64,000 bases of DNA from Acinetobacter baretiae (GTDB lineage: Bacteria > Pseudomonadota > Gammaproteobacteria > Pseudomonadales > Moraxellaceae): the NCBI RefSeq assembly GCF_015627105.1, contig NZ_VTDM01000001.1, positions 124,001 to 188,000 on the forward strand. Reading direction: 5' to 3'. Both the position numbers and the translations under genes were made by a program. Numbering within the stretch: the stretch's first letter is position 1; each line of letters opens with the position of its first letter. The notes beneath the pieces were generated by a model that did no database searches, was not told where the DNA came from, and saw nothing but the letters and a program-made list of their open reading frames with translations. Of this stretch, positions 1-10,633 are shown one piece after another.

Positions 1-1049
1 TCGACATTGGCAAATTTTTTACCAATTTCAAACACTGATGGCAAACGCTTCATAATAGTGCTTGCCCCTAAATGGGTCATATCTAATAAAATATAATCCC
101 CTTTAGGGCCACAGCCACGACCTTCTTTAATTTCTTGATCCATCGAACGTGATACAAAATCACGTGGTGCTAAATCTTTTAATGTAGGTGCATAACGTTC
201 CATAAAAGGTTCGCCATCTTTATTTCTTAAAATTGCACCTTCACCGCGACATCCTTCTGTGAGTAATACGCCCGCACCTGCCACACCTGTAGGGTGAAAT
301 TGCCAAAACTCCATGTCTTGTAACGGTATACCTGCACGTGCAGCCATACCCAAACCATCACCAGTATTGATATAAGCATTGGTTGAAGCACGATAAACAC
401 GGCCTGCTCCACCTGTTGCAAATAATGTTGTTTTTGCTTGAAATACTGCAATATCACCTGTTTCTTGGTCATATGCCGTTACACCTAAAACATCGCCTGC
501 ATCATTACGAATGAGGTCTAAAGCAATCCACTCTACAAAAAACTGTGTCCCCATTTTGACATTGCTTTGATACAAAGTATGTAATAATGCATGGCCTGTA
601 CGGTCGGCTGCGGCACAAGCACGAGGAACTGCTTTTTCACCATAATTTGCAGAATGACCACCAAATGGACGTTGATAAATCGTGCCATCTTCATTGCGGT
701 CAAATGGCATACCCATGTGTTCAAGTTCATAAACCACTTTAGGTGCTTCACGGCACATAAACTCAATAGCGTCTTGATCACCTAACCAATCAGACCCTTT
801 CACTGTATCGTAAAAGTGATAATGCCAATTGTCTTCTTGCATGTTGCCTAAAGATGCACCAATGCCACCTTGTGCGGCCACTGTATGTGAACGTGTTGGA
901 AATACTTTGGTAAGTACCGCCACTTTTAAACCTGCTTGTGCCAGCTGATATGCTGCTCGCATACCTGAGCCACCACCACCGACAATCACGGTGTCAAATG
1001 TCAAGTTTTGAATATTTGAATATTTTTCTTTGGGAGTAATTGCGCCCAT
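1..1049 (-). CDS. sdhA: Succinate dehydrogenase flavoprotein subunit SdhA (C-terminus beyond the window)
   Basis: This is the flavoprotein of respiratory complex II, which oxidises succinate to fumarate in the TCA cycle and passes electrons to the iron-sulfur subunit. About 349 codons are present; the rest lies beyond the left edge. Near the N-terminus there is a dinucleotide-binding stretch [13 protein letters not shown], followed by SHTVAAQGG, the region holding the histidine that carries covalent FAD in this family. FWQFHPTG and the REGRGCGP-type segment further on also fit. The start ATG at 1049 lies 14 bases after the sdhD stop, so it is cotranscribed with sdhC and sdhD. sdhB is expected just outside the window. 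The identification is secure. Confidence 0.97.
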   Translation of the reverse strand, partial: MGAITPKEKYSNIQNLTFDTVIVGGGGSGMRAAYQLAQAGLKVAVLTKVFPTRSHTVAAQGGIGASLGNMQEDNWHYHFYDTVKGSDWLGDQDAIEFMCREAPKVVYELEHMGMPFDRNEDGTIYQRPFGGHSANYGEKAVPRACAAADRTGHALLHTLYQSNVKMGTQFFVEWIALDLIRNDAGDVLGVTAYDQETGDIAVFQAKTTLFATGGAGRVYRASTNAYINTGDGLGMAARAGIPLQDMEFWQFHPTGVAGAGVLLTEGCRGEGAILRNKDGEPFMERYAPTLKDLAPRDFVSRSMDQEIKEGRGCGPKGDYILLDMTHLGASTIMKRLPSVFEIGKKFANV

Positions 1050-1063
1050 GATCTATTACCGCC

Positions 1064-1432
1064 TTATTTATTTGCCCAAAAAATTTGGATACACCAAATC
1101 GCATACACAAAAACTGCCACAATCACGAGTGTTGTCAGTATCAAACGTAAACGGGGTGCAAATGGCCCCATTTGTCTTGTAGTCACATAGTCTGTAAAGA
1201 CTTGCCACATACCAATCCATGCATGGGAAACCAAAGATAAGACAGCCAAAAGAGAAAGTATTTTCATAGGTAAAGTCAGCATAAAGCCTGACCATTGCTC
1301 ATAACTAAAACCGCTATGCAGTACAATCCAACCAAATACAACCACAGTATATACAGCCAAAACAACTGCACTCACACGCTGAATAAACCAATCACGTGAC
1401 CCTGAGCCAGTTAAACCAGTGGCACTTTTCAT
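1064..1432 (-). CDS. sdhD: Succinate dehydrogenase membrane anchor subunit SdhD
   Basis: This is a small hydrophobic anchor of complex II that, with SdhC, binds haem b and ubiquinone at the inner membrane. The protein is 122 residues when started at the ATG at 1432. That ATG overlaps the sdhC stop in an ATGA arrangement, which is why it is preferred over an upstream in-frame ATG at 1447. Three hydrophobic segments are visible (VVLAVYTVVVFGWIVL, ILSLLAVLSLVSHAWIGMW and the C-terminal TLVIVAVFVYAIW). The H in LVSHAWIGM is a plausible haem ligand, as in the family. The N-terminal SGSRDWFIQRVSA segment is typical of SdhD. Confidence 0.94.
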   Translation of the reverse strand: MKSATGLTGSGSRDWFIQRVSAVVLAVYTVVVFGWIVLHSGFSYEQWSGFMLTLPMKILSLLAVLSLVSHAWIGMWQVFTDYVTTRQMGPFAPRLRLILTTLVIVAVFVYAIWCIQIFWANK

Positions 1433-1833
1433 AAGACAACAATCCATATAAATGCTGCAACAATCCCTATTGCAGATAAAACCAAGGATACTATGGCAGC
1501 CACACGGCCACTATGAAGCTCTTCATAATAGCCAGCGTCTGCAAGTAAATGACGTACTCCAGCCACAAAGTGATAAATCAGACCTGCAACAAATGCCCAC
1601 ACCAGTAAACGTACTGCAATATGGCCAAAAATATGTTCTTTAACGTAGGTGAATCCATCAGCTGAAGATAGTGACTTATCCAAAATCCATAGTAAAATTG
1701 GAATCAGTAAAAATACAATTACACCAGAGAGGCGATGCAATATAGAGGCAATAGCCACGGGTGAGCGCAAGTTAACCGCTAACACCTGTCCCATGGTCAA
1801 ATTGACAGGTCTATTACTTTTCACAGCGGGCAT
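1429..1833 (-). CDS. sdhC: Succinate dehydrogenase cytochrome b556 subunit SdhC
   Basis: This is the larger membrane anchor of complex II, 134 residues, the usual family length. The N-terminal part RPVNL followed by SPVAIASILHRLSGV carries the Ser and Arg of the quinone pocket, and the HRLSG motif is the family signature. The VAGVRHLLAD motif in the middle holds the likely haem-ligand histidine (FVAGVRH). Three transmembrane segments can be seen. It is the first gene of the sdhCDA(B) unit and stands divergent to gltA across a 769-base gap, so its promoter must lie in that gap. Confidence 0.95.
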   Translation of the reverse strand: MPAVKSNRPVNLTMGQVLAVNLRSPVAIASILHRLSGVIVFLLIPILLWILDKSLSSADGFTYVKEHIFGHIAVRLLVWAFVAGLIYHFVAGVRHLLADAGYYEELHSGRVAAIVSLVLSAIGIVAAFIWIVVL

Positions 1834-2602
1834 CCTATATAATATAAAACCCCAATTTGGGTTTTTTTAGTCCATTTAATGAAGGAGAGCTAGCATATGA
1901 TTTAGGCATCATTTGCCCAAACTTTATTCTAGGCAAAGTATAAGGTGGCTATTTTAAAAACTCAAACGACACAAAAAGCCAGTCCATACCATAAATCGAA
2001 TCGTCCATGTAGTGTAATGAAATGCATTGAACAAAAGAAAAATAAAATTAATTACGTATAATCATAGATATATAGATATTTTTCCCAATCACTTCATCTC
2101 AAAAACATGTATAAATTACCACCAATTTCACAACCTTATGTTTTAAATATACAGGTATTTTTTTTAGATATAGCCAATGCCCTTTTTTAGTCAAAAGAGA
2201 GCGTTTTATACTTATTAGTACACATAAATATGCATGCAAAGAGCACGGAATAACCTCATAGCTTTATACTCAAGCACTTTAATTCTATGAATTTTTCATC
2301 AAAAATCGGCTATGAATCATACAACTTTAGTCTATATTTTTTTTAAATAGCAACAATTACCCACATAAAACACTATATTTTTAAGCTCATGTTAGGGTAC
2401 ATTGAGGCACGAAGGTTTCAAGTATTGTTTTATAGCTTGTATTATGATAGTTAAAATTTATCTTTTATATGCACTGCGTAAAATAAATTCACAATAAAAA
2501 TAAAAACTTACCTTCCTTTTACAGCAACTTTATGACGCACAATCGCAAAATAAAGCAGCATACAACGATCAGATTACATTCACCAGGACAGGAGATCTCT
2601 GA
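1834..2602. other. Divergent sdhC/gltA regulatory gap, no gene seen
   Basis: This 769-base, very AT-rich region separates sdhC (minus) from gltA (plus). I see no credible ORF in it. It must hold both promoters and both long leaders. A hairpin lies just before sdhC at 1846-1866. The gltA start at 2603 has a good ribosome binding site, GGAG about 8 bases upstream. I could not place promoter hexamers with confidence. Confidence 0.6.
1846..1866 (-). promoter_or_regulatory. Hairpin in the sdhC leader
   Basis: The arms AAAACCC and GGGTTTT flank a short AT loop, about 13 bases before the sdhC start codon. In the minus-strand transcript the hairpin would sit immediately upstream of the place where ribosomes load, so it could affect sdhC translation. 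There is no protein-coding reason for the symmetry. Its function is inferred only. Confidence 0.35.
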
Positions 2603-3871
2603 ATGTCTGAAGCAACGGGCGACAAAGCCACCCTACAACTCAATGGAAAAACGATAGAACTGCCGATGTATAAAGGTACGTTAGGACCCAATGTTATCGA
2701 TGTAAAGGATATACTCGCATCAGGTCACTTCACGTTTGATCCAGGGTTTATGTCGACGGCATCATGTGAATCAAAAATTACTTATATTGATGGCAATGCT
2801 GGCATTTTATTACATCGTGGCTATCCAATTGACCAATTGGCAATGAATGCAGATTACCTGACCACTTGCTATTTATTAATTAATGGTGAATTACCCACAC
2901 CTGAACAAAAAAACGAATTCGATCAAAAAATTCGTACTCACACCATGGTACACGATCAAGTGAGTCGTTTTTTTAATGGCTTTAGACGTGACGCTCACCC
3001 AATGGCAATTATGGTTGGTGTTGTGGGGGCACTCTCTGCCTTTTATCACAACAATCTCGATTTAGACGACATTAACCATCGAGAAATTACCGCCATTCGA
3101 CTATTGGCAAAAGTGCCTACATTGGCTGCTTGGAGTTACAAATATACAGTAGGTCAACCGTTCATGTATCCATGCAATGACCTAGGTTATGCAGAAAACT
3201 TTTTACATATGATGTTTGCCACACCTGCCGACCGTAATTACCAAGTTAATCCAATTCACGCCAAAGCAATGGATCGAATTTTCACGCTACATGCAGACCA
3301 TGAACAAAATGCATCAACCTCAACGGTTCGTTTAGCAGGCTCTACAGGTGCAAACCCCTACGCATGCATTTCTGCAGGCATTGCCGCACTTTGGGGACCT
3401 GCTCATGGTGGTGCAAATGAGGCTGTGCTCAAAATGTTAGATGACATTGGCTCAGTCGAAAATGTGGCATCATTCATGGAAAAAGTAAAAACCAAAGAAG
3501 TCAAACTCATGGGGTTTGGCCACCGTGTATACAAAAACTTTGATCCTCGTGCCAAGGTTATGAAAGAAACCTGTGATGAAGTCCTCTCTGAACTCGGTAT
3601 TCACGACCCACAGCTAAAACTAGCAATGGAATTAGAGCGCATTGCTTTGTCGGATGAATACTTCATTAAACGTAATCTTTATCCAAATGTAGATTTCTAC
3701 TCAGGCATTATTTTAAAAGCCATTGGTATTCCAACATCTATGTTTACGGTTATCTTCGCTCTTGCTCGAACTGTCGGCTGGATGAGTCATTGGTTAGAAA
3801 TGCAATCTAGCCCACATAAAATTGGTCGCCCACGTCAACTTTATACAGGTGAATTACCACGAGACATGTAA
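2603..3871 (+). CDS. gltA: Citrate synthase (hexameric, NADH-sensitive type)
   Basis: It condenses oxaloacetate and acetyl-CoA to citrate, the entry step of the TCA cycle. The protein has 422 residues, within two of Acinetobacter GltA as I recall it. The catalytic residues are visible: His268 in [11 protein letters not shown], His307 in [13 protein letters not shown] and Asp364 in [10 protein letters not shown]. The [10 protein letters not shown] motif (about 230-239) contributes to substrate binding. The extended N-terminal domain is that of the large, Gram-negative type I enzymes. ATG at 2603 is preceded by GGAG and is the only sensible start. A strong terminator follows. Confidence 0.98.
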   Translation: MSEATGDKATLQLNGKTIELPMYKGTLGPNVIDVKDILASGHFTFDPGFMSTASCESKITYIDGNAGILLHRGYPIDQLAMNADYLTTCYLLINGELPTPEQKNEFDQKIRTHTMVHDQVSRFFNGFRRDAHPMAIMVGVVGALSAFYHNNLDLDDINHREITAIRLLAKVPTLAAWSYKYTVGQPFMYPCNDLGYAENFLHMMFATPADRNYQVNPIHAKAMDRIFTLHADHEQNASTSTVRLAGSTGANPYACISAGIAALWGPAHGGANEAVLKMLDDIGSVENVASFMEKVKTKEVKLMGFGHRVYKNFDPRAKVMKETCDEVLSELGIHDPQLKLAMELERIALSDEYFIKRNLYPNVDFYSGIILKAIGIPTSMFTVIFALARTVGWMSHWLEMQSSPHKIGRPRQLYTGELPRDM

Positions 3872-3884
3872 TCACTACGCATAG

Positions 3885-3913
3885 AAAAGGCTACATCATT
3901 TGTAGCCTTTTTT
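3885..3913 (+). terminator. Rho-independent terminator of gltA
   Basis: A perfect 11-bp stem (AAAAGGCTACA / TGTAGCCTTTT) with a five-base loop runs into a T tract, starting 13 bases after the gltA stop. Confidence 0.92.
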
Positions 3914-3930
3914 ACGTCACTTTTTTGATT

Positions 3931-4110
3931 TTAACTTTTTACAGTACGACACTGCTTTAACAGCTCTATACAAATATCTTGCACCATTGTTGTTGTAATT
4001 GGTACTTCACGACCCTCATCATCAAGCATAAAACAATGGTTCTTTACCGCATGTTGTTCTGCAACGTGGTGTGTATTGTTTTGCATGTTGTTCTCATCAT
4101 GTATCTGCAT
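3931..4110 (-). CDS. Small protein, PA1571-like family
   Basis: This is a 59-residue soluble protein of unknown function. The start chosen is the ATG at 4110, which has GAGG five bases upstream; an in-frame GTG at 4125 is less likely. The C-terminal part reads DDEGREVPITTTMVQDICIE. This resembles the pattern D-x-x-G-R-E-V-P-I-T-x-x-M-I that I associate with small proteins annotated as the PA1571 family in Pseudomonas and Acinetobacter. The N-terminal half is polar and His/Asn-rich. It stands alone between the gltA terminator and rng, all on the opposite strand to gltA. The family assignment is from memory and no function can be given. Confidence 0.6.
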   Translation of the reverse strand: MQIHDENNMQNNTHHVAEQHAVKNHCFMLDDEGREVPITTTMVQDICIELLKQCRTVKS

Positions 4111-4233
4111 AATTGCCTCACTCACTAAGACATAACATCTATCTTTGGCTACCCAGATCTATAGTATTGAGAAATCATGTCTGAAAGTAAACTGCCAGAT
4201 GTAACAAAGATTGAATGTATTTTTGTTACAAAG

Positions 4234-5688
4234 TTAACTTAAAATGACATCATATTGCTCTTGCGTATACAGCGTTTCTACTTGCAGTTGAATAGATCGA
4301 TTGAGTAAAAACATTAAATCTGTCAATGCAGATGCTTCTTCTGTCAGCATACGGTCAATAACCACGGCACTTGCAACCAAGATAAAACCTTTTTGATGAG
4401 GATACTGCCTTGTGAACTTCATCATCTCTCTAAAAATTTCATAACAGACAGTTTCGGCAGTTTTTACAAATCCACGCCCCTGACATGTGGGACAAGCATC
4501 GCACAATAAATGTTCTAATGATTCACGTGTTCGCTTACGTGTCATTTCCACAAGTCCCAATTCAGACACTTGTGTGATTTTTGTTTTTGCATGATCTTTG
4601 GCAAGAACAAGGGAAAAGTACTTTAAAACCTCTGCGCGATGAATCTCTTCTTGCATGTCAATGAAGTCAATAATCAATATTCCACCCAAGTTGCGAAGTC
4701 GTAATTGTCGACCAATCACCTCTGTGGCTTCCATATTCGTACGATATACTGTGTCTTCTAAACTTCTTCCACCCACATATGACCCCGTATTTACATCAAT
4801 TGTGGTCATTGCCTCTGTTTGATCTATCATTAAATAACCACCAGATTTCAATGCAACACGTGTTTGTAGTGCTTTTTGAATATCATCTTCAATCTGATAG
4901 GTTTCAAATAAAGGCTTTTGTTCGCGGTGAAATACAAGCCGTGTAGATAGTTGTGGCATAAATTCTGCCATAAACGCTGTGAGTGTGTGATAAACCACTT
5001 CATTATCTACATAAACTTTTTCTGTATGTTCTGAAGCCAAATCACGTACCACACGCTGTGGCAAAGGAAGTTCTTCAAATACTAAAGATGGTACTGTAAT
5101 CGCCCTTTTTTTACGCTGAATATGCTCCCATAAACGGCTTAAATAAGCCATATCACGCTCAATAGCTGTTTCTGACACCCCTTCAGCTGCTGTACGTATA
5201 ATGACACTACCAGGTAACGGATATTTAATTTTAATTTGATCGATCATGGATCTCAAACGAATCCGCTCACTTTCCGTTTCAATTTTTTGTGATACGCCTA
5301 CATGACTCCCAAAAGGCATAAATACCAAATAGCGAGATGGAATAGAAAGATCTGTGGTTAATCGAGCTCCTTTTGTGCCAAGCATATCTTTCATGACCTG
5401 TACAGTTAAGATCTGGCCTTGCTGTAACAGTTCAAATACATTTGGCGTCGACATGCCTTTTGGCCACACCATGTCATTAATATGCAAAAAAGCAGTTCTT
5501 GACAAACCAATATCTACAAAAGCAGCTTGCATACCTGGTAGTACACGAACGACTTTCCCTTTGTAAATATTTCCAACAAGGCCTCGCTTGAGCGTCCTTT
5601 CAACAAAAACCTCATTGACTACACAATTTTCTGTCAATGCAACCCGACACTCCATGGGAGTCACATTGATGAATAATTCATCAGACAT
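4234..5688 (-). CDS. rng: Ribonuclease G
   Basis: This is an endoribonuclease of the RNase E/G family that matures 16S rRNA 5' ends and decays some mRNAs. The 484-residue length is right for RNase G and too short for RNase E, whose degradosome scaffold is absent. The S1-like domain lies at about 35-120 (GNIYKGKVVRVLPGMQAAFVDIGL). The catalytic core contains TIDVNTGSYVGG and LGGILIIDFIDM, which hold the metal-binding aspartates. The zinc-link type cysteines are in CDACPTCQGRG near the C-terminus. It lies downstream of mreBCD-maf, the same order as in many gammaproteobacteria, and closes that cluster. Confidence 0.96.
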   Translation of the reverse strand: MSDELFINVTPMECRVALTENCVVNEVFVERTLKRGLVGNIYKGKVVRVLPGMQAAFVDIGLSRTAFLHINDMVWPKGMSTPNVFELLQQGQILTVQVMKDMLGTKGARLTTDLSIPSRYLVFMPFGSHVGVSQKIETESERIRLRSMIDQIKIKYPLPGSVIIRTAAEGVSETAIERDMAYLSRLWEHIQRKKRAITVPSLVFEELPLPQRVVRDLASEHTEKVYVDNEVVYHTLTAFMAEFMPQLSTRLVFHREQKPLFETYQIEDDIQKALQTRVALKSGGYLMIDQTEAMTTIDVNTGSYVGGRSLEDTVYRTNMEATEVIGRQLRLRNLGGILIIDFIDMQEEIHRAEVLKYFSLVLAKDHAKTKITQVSELGLVEMTRKRTRESLEHLLCDACPTCQGRGFVKTAETVCYEIFREMMKFTRQYPHQKGFILVASAVVIDRMLTEEASALTDLMFLLNRSIQLQVETLYTQEQYDVILS

Positions 5689-5724
5689 AATAAAAGCTCA
5701 AATGTTATAAGAATTTTTGAACGA

Positions 5725-6294
5725 CTAATTTAGTGCCTTAATCGTTTGCTGTAATAATTGATGTGTTTCATATAAAGGCAGACCAACCACATTGCTATAA
5801 CTGCCTTTTATTTCTAAAATATATTTTGCTGCAATCCCTTGTATAGCATAAGCACCTGCTTTTCCTATCGGTTCTTTAGTATCCCAATATTCTTGCATTT
5901 CTTGCTCACTTAGCGTTGCTAATTTAACCTGTGTTTGAACCACACTGGTATATATTTCCCCCTGCTGCATCACACAAATGCCTGTATAAACATCATGATA
6001 CTTCCCTGCAAGTGCACGCCAAATTTCAAAAGCATGTTGTTTTGATGTAGGTTTGCCAATAATTTCTTGTTGTATACTTAAACAAGTATCTGCAGCCAAT
6101 ACAATACGCTTTGGATGTTTCTCAACAATAACACATGCTTTTTCATAAGCCAAACGAGCAACATAGTGCTGTGCCTGCTCTTGCTCAATGATACTTTCGT
6201 CAATGTTTGGCACACACACTTCAAACGTATAGCCAATTTGTGTGAGAAGTTCCTGCCGACGAGGTGAACTCGATGCTAAAATTAAAGGCGCCAT
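5725..6294 (-). CDS. maf: Maf-like nucleotide pyrophosphatase (YhdE type)
   Basis: This is a house-cleaning pyrophosphatase that hydrolyses non-canonical nucleoside triphosphates (dTTP, UTP and modified forms in the YhdE branch). The start at 6294 gives 189 residues opening with MAPLILASSSPRRQELL, the Maf signature with SSSPRR. An upstream in-frame ATG at 6327 would add an unlikely hydrophobic leader. ADTCLS (about residue 70) carries the catalytic Asp, and GKAGAYAIQG and YSNVVGLPL are further family motifs. The start lies 13 bases inside the end of mreD, so the two are translationally coupled. Confidence 0.93.
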   Translation of the reverse strand: MAPLILASSSPRRQELLTQIGYTFEVCVPNIDESIIEQEQAQHYVARLAYEKACVIVEKHPKRIVLAADTCLSIQQEIIGKPTSKQHAFEIWRALAGKYHDVYTGICVMQQGEIYTSVVQTQVKLATLSEQEMQEYWDTKEPIGKAGAYAIQGIAAKYILEIKGSYSNVVGLPLYETHQLLQQTIKALN

Positions 6295-6773
6295 TTTTTT
6301 AAAATATAATAAATAAAAGGCCAGCACAAAATACTACTCACCAAAGGTGGCCAGCGTCGCATTAAAGGATAATCAACACCACCTAATGTATGTAATATCC
6401 AAATAAAGATCACATACGCAATGGTCGCTAAAATACTAATTAACCACAAATTTAAAAATGTCAGAATTCTTTTTTCTCGTATAAGATAACGAGCAATAAA
6501 AGCAATCAGTACAAATGCAGATGCATTTTGCCCTAAAGGGGCATCAATGAGTAAATCATAAAAAACACCAACCCCAAAAGCAAACCATACACCGCACCAT
6601 GTAGGTTGACATAAAACCCAAAACAGCATCACCAACATTAAAACAAAAGGTCGCCATGCAGAAAAATCATACGACAATGGATAAATGGTCAGTACTGAAG
6701 AAATCATGACCGTAAGAATGATCAAAAGTAATGGGTCTTTTCGTTTCAATGGCTTGTATTTAGCGATTAGCAT
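6282..6773 (-). CDS. mreD: Rod shape-determining protein MreD
   Basis: This is an inner-membrane partner of MreC in the elongasome that directs lateral wall synthesis. It has 163 residues and about five hydrophobic segments. The FYDLLIDAPLGQNA motif in the middle is typical of MreD (D-x-x-x-x-x-P-L-G). The N-terminus is short and basic (KYKPLKRKD). It overlaps mreC by 14 bases and maf by 13, so the three genes form a tightly coupled set. The sequence is weakly conserved as usual, but its position between mreC and maf settles the call. Confidence 0.93.
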   Translation of the reverse strand: MLIAKYKPLKRKDPLLLIILTVMISSVLTIYPLSYDFSAWRPFVLMLVMLFWVLCQPTWCGVWFAFGVGVFYDLLIDAPLGQNASAFVLIAFIARYLIREKRILTFLNLWLISILATIAYVIFIWILHTLGGVDYPLMRRWPPLVSSILCWPFIYYILKKWRL

Positions 6774-7617
6774 AGGGTTGTTCCTTCGCTAAAGAGTCTG
6801 AAAACAGCACTACAACATAATGTCCACCTGCAAGTTGTGCTGCAGGTTTAATGTCAATTTGTGCAAACTCACCTGTATTTTGGCGTTGAATTTTATTGAC
6901 CGTACCCACTAAATAACCTGCAGGAAAATGCTCTCCAAGACCTGAACTATAAATATTATCTCCCACTTGTAGATCTGCACTCGTTGGCACATATTGCATT
7001 TTTAAACGTCCCAAATCGCCCGTGCCTGACACAATTGCCCGCATACCTGTACGTTCGACCCGCACAGATAAGGAGCTGTCTTTATCTGATAATAAAAGCA
7101 CTCGCGCATTGTGCTGATGTACATCTATGATTTGCCCCATAATACCTTGATTATCGAGCACCACCTGACCTTGGCGTAATCGATCAGCCGTACCACGGTT
7201 AATAATCACAACATGGTGAAGCGGATCTGTATCTGTGCCAATCACTTCTGCAATTTCCATACGCCCATCAATAATCAATGGCGTATCTAACAACCCTCTT
7301 AGTCGTGTATTTTCTGCCGACAATTCAGAGAGCTTTTGCAGGCGAACCTGAGCCTGTAAAAGCTCTGCTTGCATTGCCGTGTTTTCACGGCGTAACTGCT
7401 CTTCAGATTTGGTTTTTTGCGTTAACCACTCTCTAGAAATGACAGGATAACTGGCCACTGTGTATATGGGAGTATACATCGAATACAGTACATTTCTTGC
7501 TGGTTGCACAACGTACGGCATACGCCAATCAAAAAATGACACCACCAAGCAAGTTATCATGGCAATAATAAACGAGCGAAATGATGGCGGTTGTCTTGAA
7601 AAAATATTCGGTTGCAC
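6760..7617 (-). CDS. mreC: Cell shape-determining protein MreC
   Basis: This is a bitopic periplasmic scaffold of the Rod complex that links MreB and MreD to the wall synthase PBP2/RodA. It has 285 residues. One transmembrane segment lies near the N-terminus (about 15-33, FIIAMITCLVVSFFDW). A coiled coil follows (about 65-105, EEQLRRENTAMQAELLQAQV), then the beta-rich periplasmic domain with DKDSSLSVRVERTGMRAIVSG. The motif VGTVNKIQRQNTGEFAQIDIKPA is typical of the C-terminus. It starts 18 bases after the mreB stop. Confidence 0.95.
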   Translation of the reverse strand: MQPNIFSRQPPSFRSFIIAMITCLVVSFFDWRMPYVVQPARNVLYSMYTPIYTVASYPVISREWLTQKTKSEEQLRRENTAMQAELLQAQVRLQKLSELSAENTRLRGLLDTPLIIDGRMEIAEVIGTDTDPLHHVVIINRGTADRLRQGQVVLDNQGIMGQIIDVHQHNARVLLLSDKDSSLSVRVERTGMRAIVSGTGDLGRLKMQYVPTSADLQVGDNIYSSGLGEHFPAGYLVGTVNKIQRQNTGEFAQIDIKPAAQLAGGHYVVVLFSDSLAKEQPYANR

Positions 7618-7635
7618 CCGCCTTCCTACCTTATG

Positions 7636-8679
<1,044 letters not shown>

Positions 8680-8807
8680 TCATTCCCAGTTTTTACAAAT
8701 ATGGACGCAAGTTGGCAACTTTAACTAAATGTGATGATTTGAACAAGTCAATCGCTTATCATATCACAGGATATTTCAAAGTTTTTGATACTCAACGAGG
8801 TGATATT

Positions 8808-9119
8808 ATGTCAACCCCAGATACACAGCATACCGATTTAGATGCTCAAACCGTATCGAGCATTGCCAATCTCGCTCGATTATCTCTCAATGATACGCAA
8901 TCTCAAGCATACGCACAAAGTTTAAATAAAATTTTAGACATGATGGATACATTGAAGAACATAAATACAGAAGGTGTCGAACCACTTAAGAGTCCATTTG
9001 ACCACCCACAACCGCTACGTGACGACCACATATCACAAAGCAACCATCGTGATGAATATCAGGCAGTTGCGCCTAATGTAGAACAAGGTTTATACCTTGT
9101 ACCACGTGTGATTGAATAA
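8808..9119 (+). CDS. gatC: Asp-tRNA(Asn)/Glu-tRNA(Gln) amidotransferase subunit C
   Basis: This is the small chaperone subunit of the GatCAB amidotransferase, wrapping GatA and GatB. It has 103 residues from the ATG at 8808, which has GAGG upstream (ACGAGGTGATATT). A longer in-frame reading from 8607 would run back into mreB and is rejected. The segment VSSIANLARLSLND at the N-terminus and LDMMDTLKNINTEGVEPL in the middle are the GatC signatures. The C-terminus VAPNVEQGLYLVPRVIE fits. It is the first gene of gatCAB. Confidence 0.95.
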   Translation: MSTPDTQHTDLDAQTVSSIANLARLSLNDTQSQAYAQSLNKILDMMDTLKNINTEGVEPLKSPFDHPQPLRDDHISQSNHRDEYQAVAPNVEQGLYLVPRVIE

Positions 9120-9154
9120 CCTTTTTTCGACCCATTTAACCAATAGCAGATATT

Positions 9155-10633
9155 ATGACTGACTTACATCGTTTAACGATTAAAGAACTCTCAAACGGGC
9201 TCAAACAACGAGATTTTTCTTCACGTGAGCTTACACAACACTATCTTAACCGTATTGCTAAGATTGACCCACAGGTCAACAGTTACGTGACTGTAACGCC
9301 TGAACTTGCACTAGCACAAGCAGATGCTGCAGATATCGCTTTGCAAGCAGGGAATGCACACCCACTTTCGGGCATCCCTCTTGCACATAAAGATATTTTT
9401 TGCACTCAAGGTATTCGTAGCTCTGCTGGTTCAAAAATGTTAGATAATTTTATCTCACCCTATGATGCCACTATTGTTACAAAAATCAAACAAGCAAATA
9501 TGGTGACTCTTGGCAAAGTGAACATGGATGAGTTCGCCATGGGCTCAACCTCAGAAAGTTCATTTTATGGTGCAACTAAAAATCCTTGGAATTTAAACCA
9601 TGTACCTGGTGGTTCTTCAGGTGGTTCTTCTGCGGTGATTGCAGCAGACCTTGCACCGCTTGCCACAGGCACAGATACTGGGGGCTCTATTCGCCAACCT
9701 GCTTCATTTTGTGGCCTTACAGGCTTAAAACCAACCTATGGTCGAGTGTCTCGCTTTGGCATGATTGCTTTTGCATCATCGTTAGATCAAGCAGGGCCTA
9801 TGGCACGTTCAGCAGAAGATTGTGCCTACCTCATGAATGTTTTGGCAGGACATGACGAAAAAGACTCTACATCTGTAAACCAACCTGTAGATGACTATAT
9901 TCACCATTTAAATACAACATCCATTCAAGGACTACGTATTGGTATACCAAAACAATATTTTCATGTCGAAGGCTTACATGCAGATGTCAAACATCGTGTT
10001 GAAGACGCCTTAAAACAGCTTGAAAGCATGGGAGCAACACTGGTCGAGATTGATCTCAACATGGTAGAGGCCTACGTGCCTACGTACTATTTGATCGCAC
10101 CTGCTGAAGCATCTTCTAATCTATCTCGTTATGACGGTGTACGTTTTGGGTATCGTTGTGAAAATCCCCAAGATTTAGATGATTTGTACAAACGCTCTCG
10201 CTCAGAAGGGTTTGGTGAAGAAGTTAAACGTCGCATTCTCATTGGTACATATGCTCTTTCAGCAGGTTACTATGATGCTTACTATGTGAAAGCACAAAAA
10301 GTACGTCGCCTAATTCAAGAAGACTTTTTAAATGCATTTGCACACGTCGATGTGATTGCAGCACCATCTGCCCCAACCACAGCCTACAAAATTGGTGCGG
10401 CACTTGATCCTGTTGAAATGTATTTAGGTGATTTATACACCCTTGCTGCAAACCTTTCTGGACACCCTGCTATCAACGCACCTGTGGGCTTTGATCAACA
10501 AGGCTTACCTGTAGGATTACAGTTGATTGGTAATTATTGGACTGAAGCACAACTTCTTTCTGTCGTTCATCAATACCAACAAGCAACAACTTGGCATCGC
10601 CAACGTGCTGACATTGCGAAGGAGAATGTATAA
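9155..10633 (+). CDS. gatA: Asp-tRNA(Asn)/Glu-tRNA(Gln) amidotransferase subunit A
   Basis: This is the amidase subunit, which releases ammonia from glutamine for transamidation of misacylated tRNA. It has 492 residues. The catalytic Ser-cisSer-Lys machinery is visible: Lys in [11 protein letters not shown], then the Gly/Ser-rich amidase signature [19 protein letters not shown] with [12 protein letters not shown]. The C-terminal motif [13 protein letters not shown] is shared by the family. Its TAA stop shares a base with the gatB ATG (TAATG), so translation is coupled. Confidence 0.98.
   Translation: MTDLHRLTIKELSNGLKQRDFSSRELTQHYLNRIAKIDPQVNSYVTVTPELALAQADAADIALQAGNAHPLSGIPLAHKDIFCTQGIRSSAGSKMLDNFISPYDATIVTKIKQANMVTLGKVNMDEFAMGSTSESSFYGATKNPWNLNHVPGGSSGGSSAVIAADLAPLATGTDTGGSIRQPASFCGLTGLKPTYGRVSRFGMIAFASSLDQAGPMARSAEDCAYLMNVLAGHDEKDSTSVNQPVDDYIHHLNTTSIQGLRIGIPKQYFHVEGLHADVKHRVEDALKQLESMGATLVEIDLNMVEAYVPTYYLIAPAEASSNLSRYDGVRFGYRCENPQDLDDLYKRSRSEGFGEEVKRRILIGTYALSAGYYDAYYVKAQKVRRLIQEDFLNAFAHVDVIAAPSAPTTAYKIGAALDPVEMYLGDLYTLAANLSGHPAINAPVGFDQQGLPVGLQLIGNYWTEAQLLSVVHQYQQATTWHRQRADIAKENV

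Noticed and set aside
4177..4242. Small ORF of 21 codons between the PA1571-like gene and rng
   Set aside because: It has no clear ribosome binding site, overlaps the rng end and its sequence is not distinctive.
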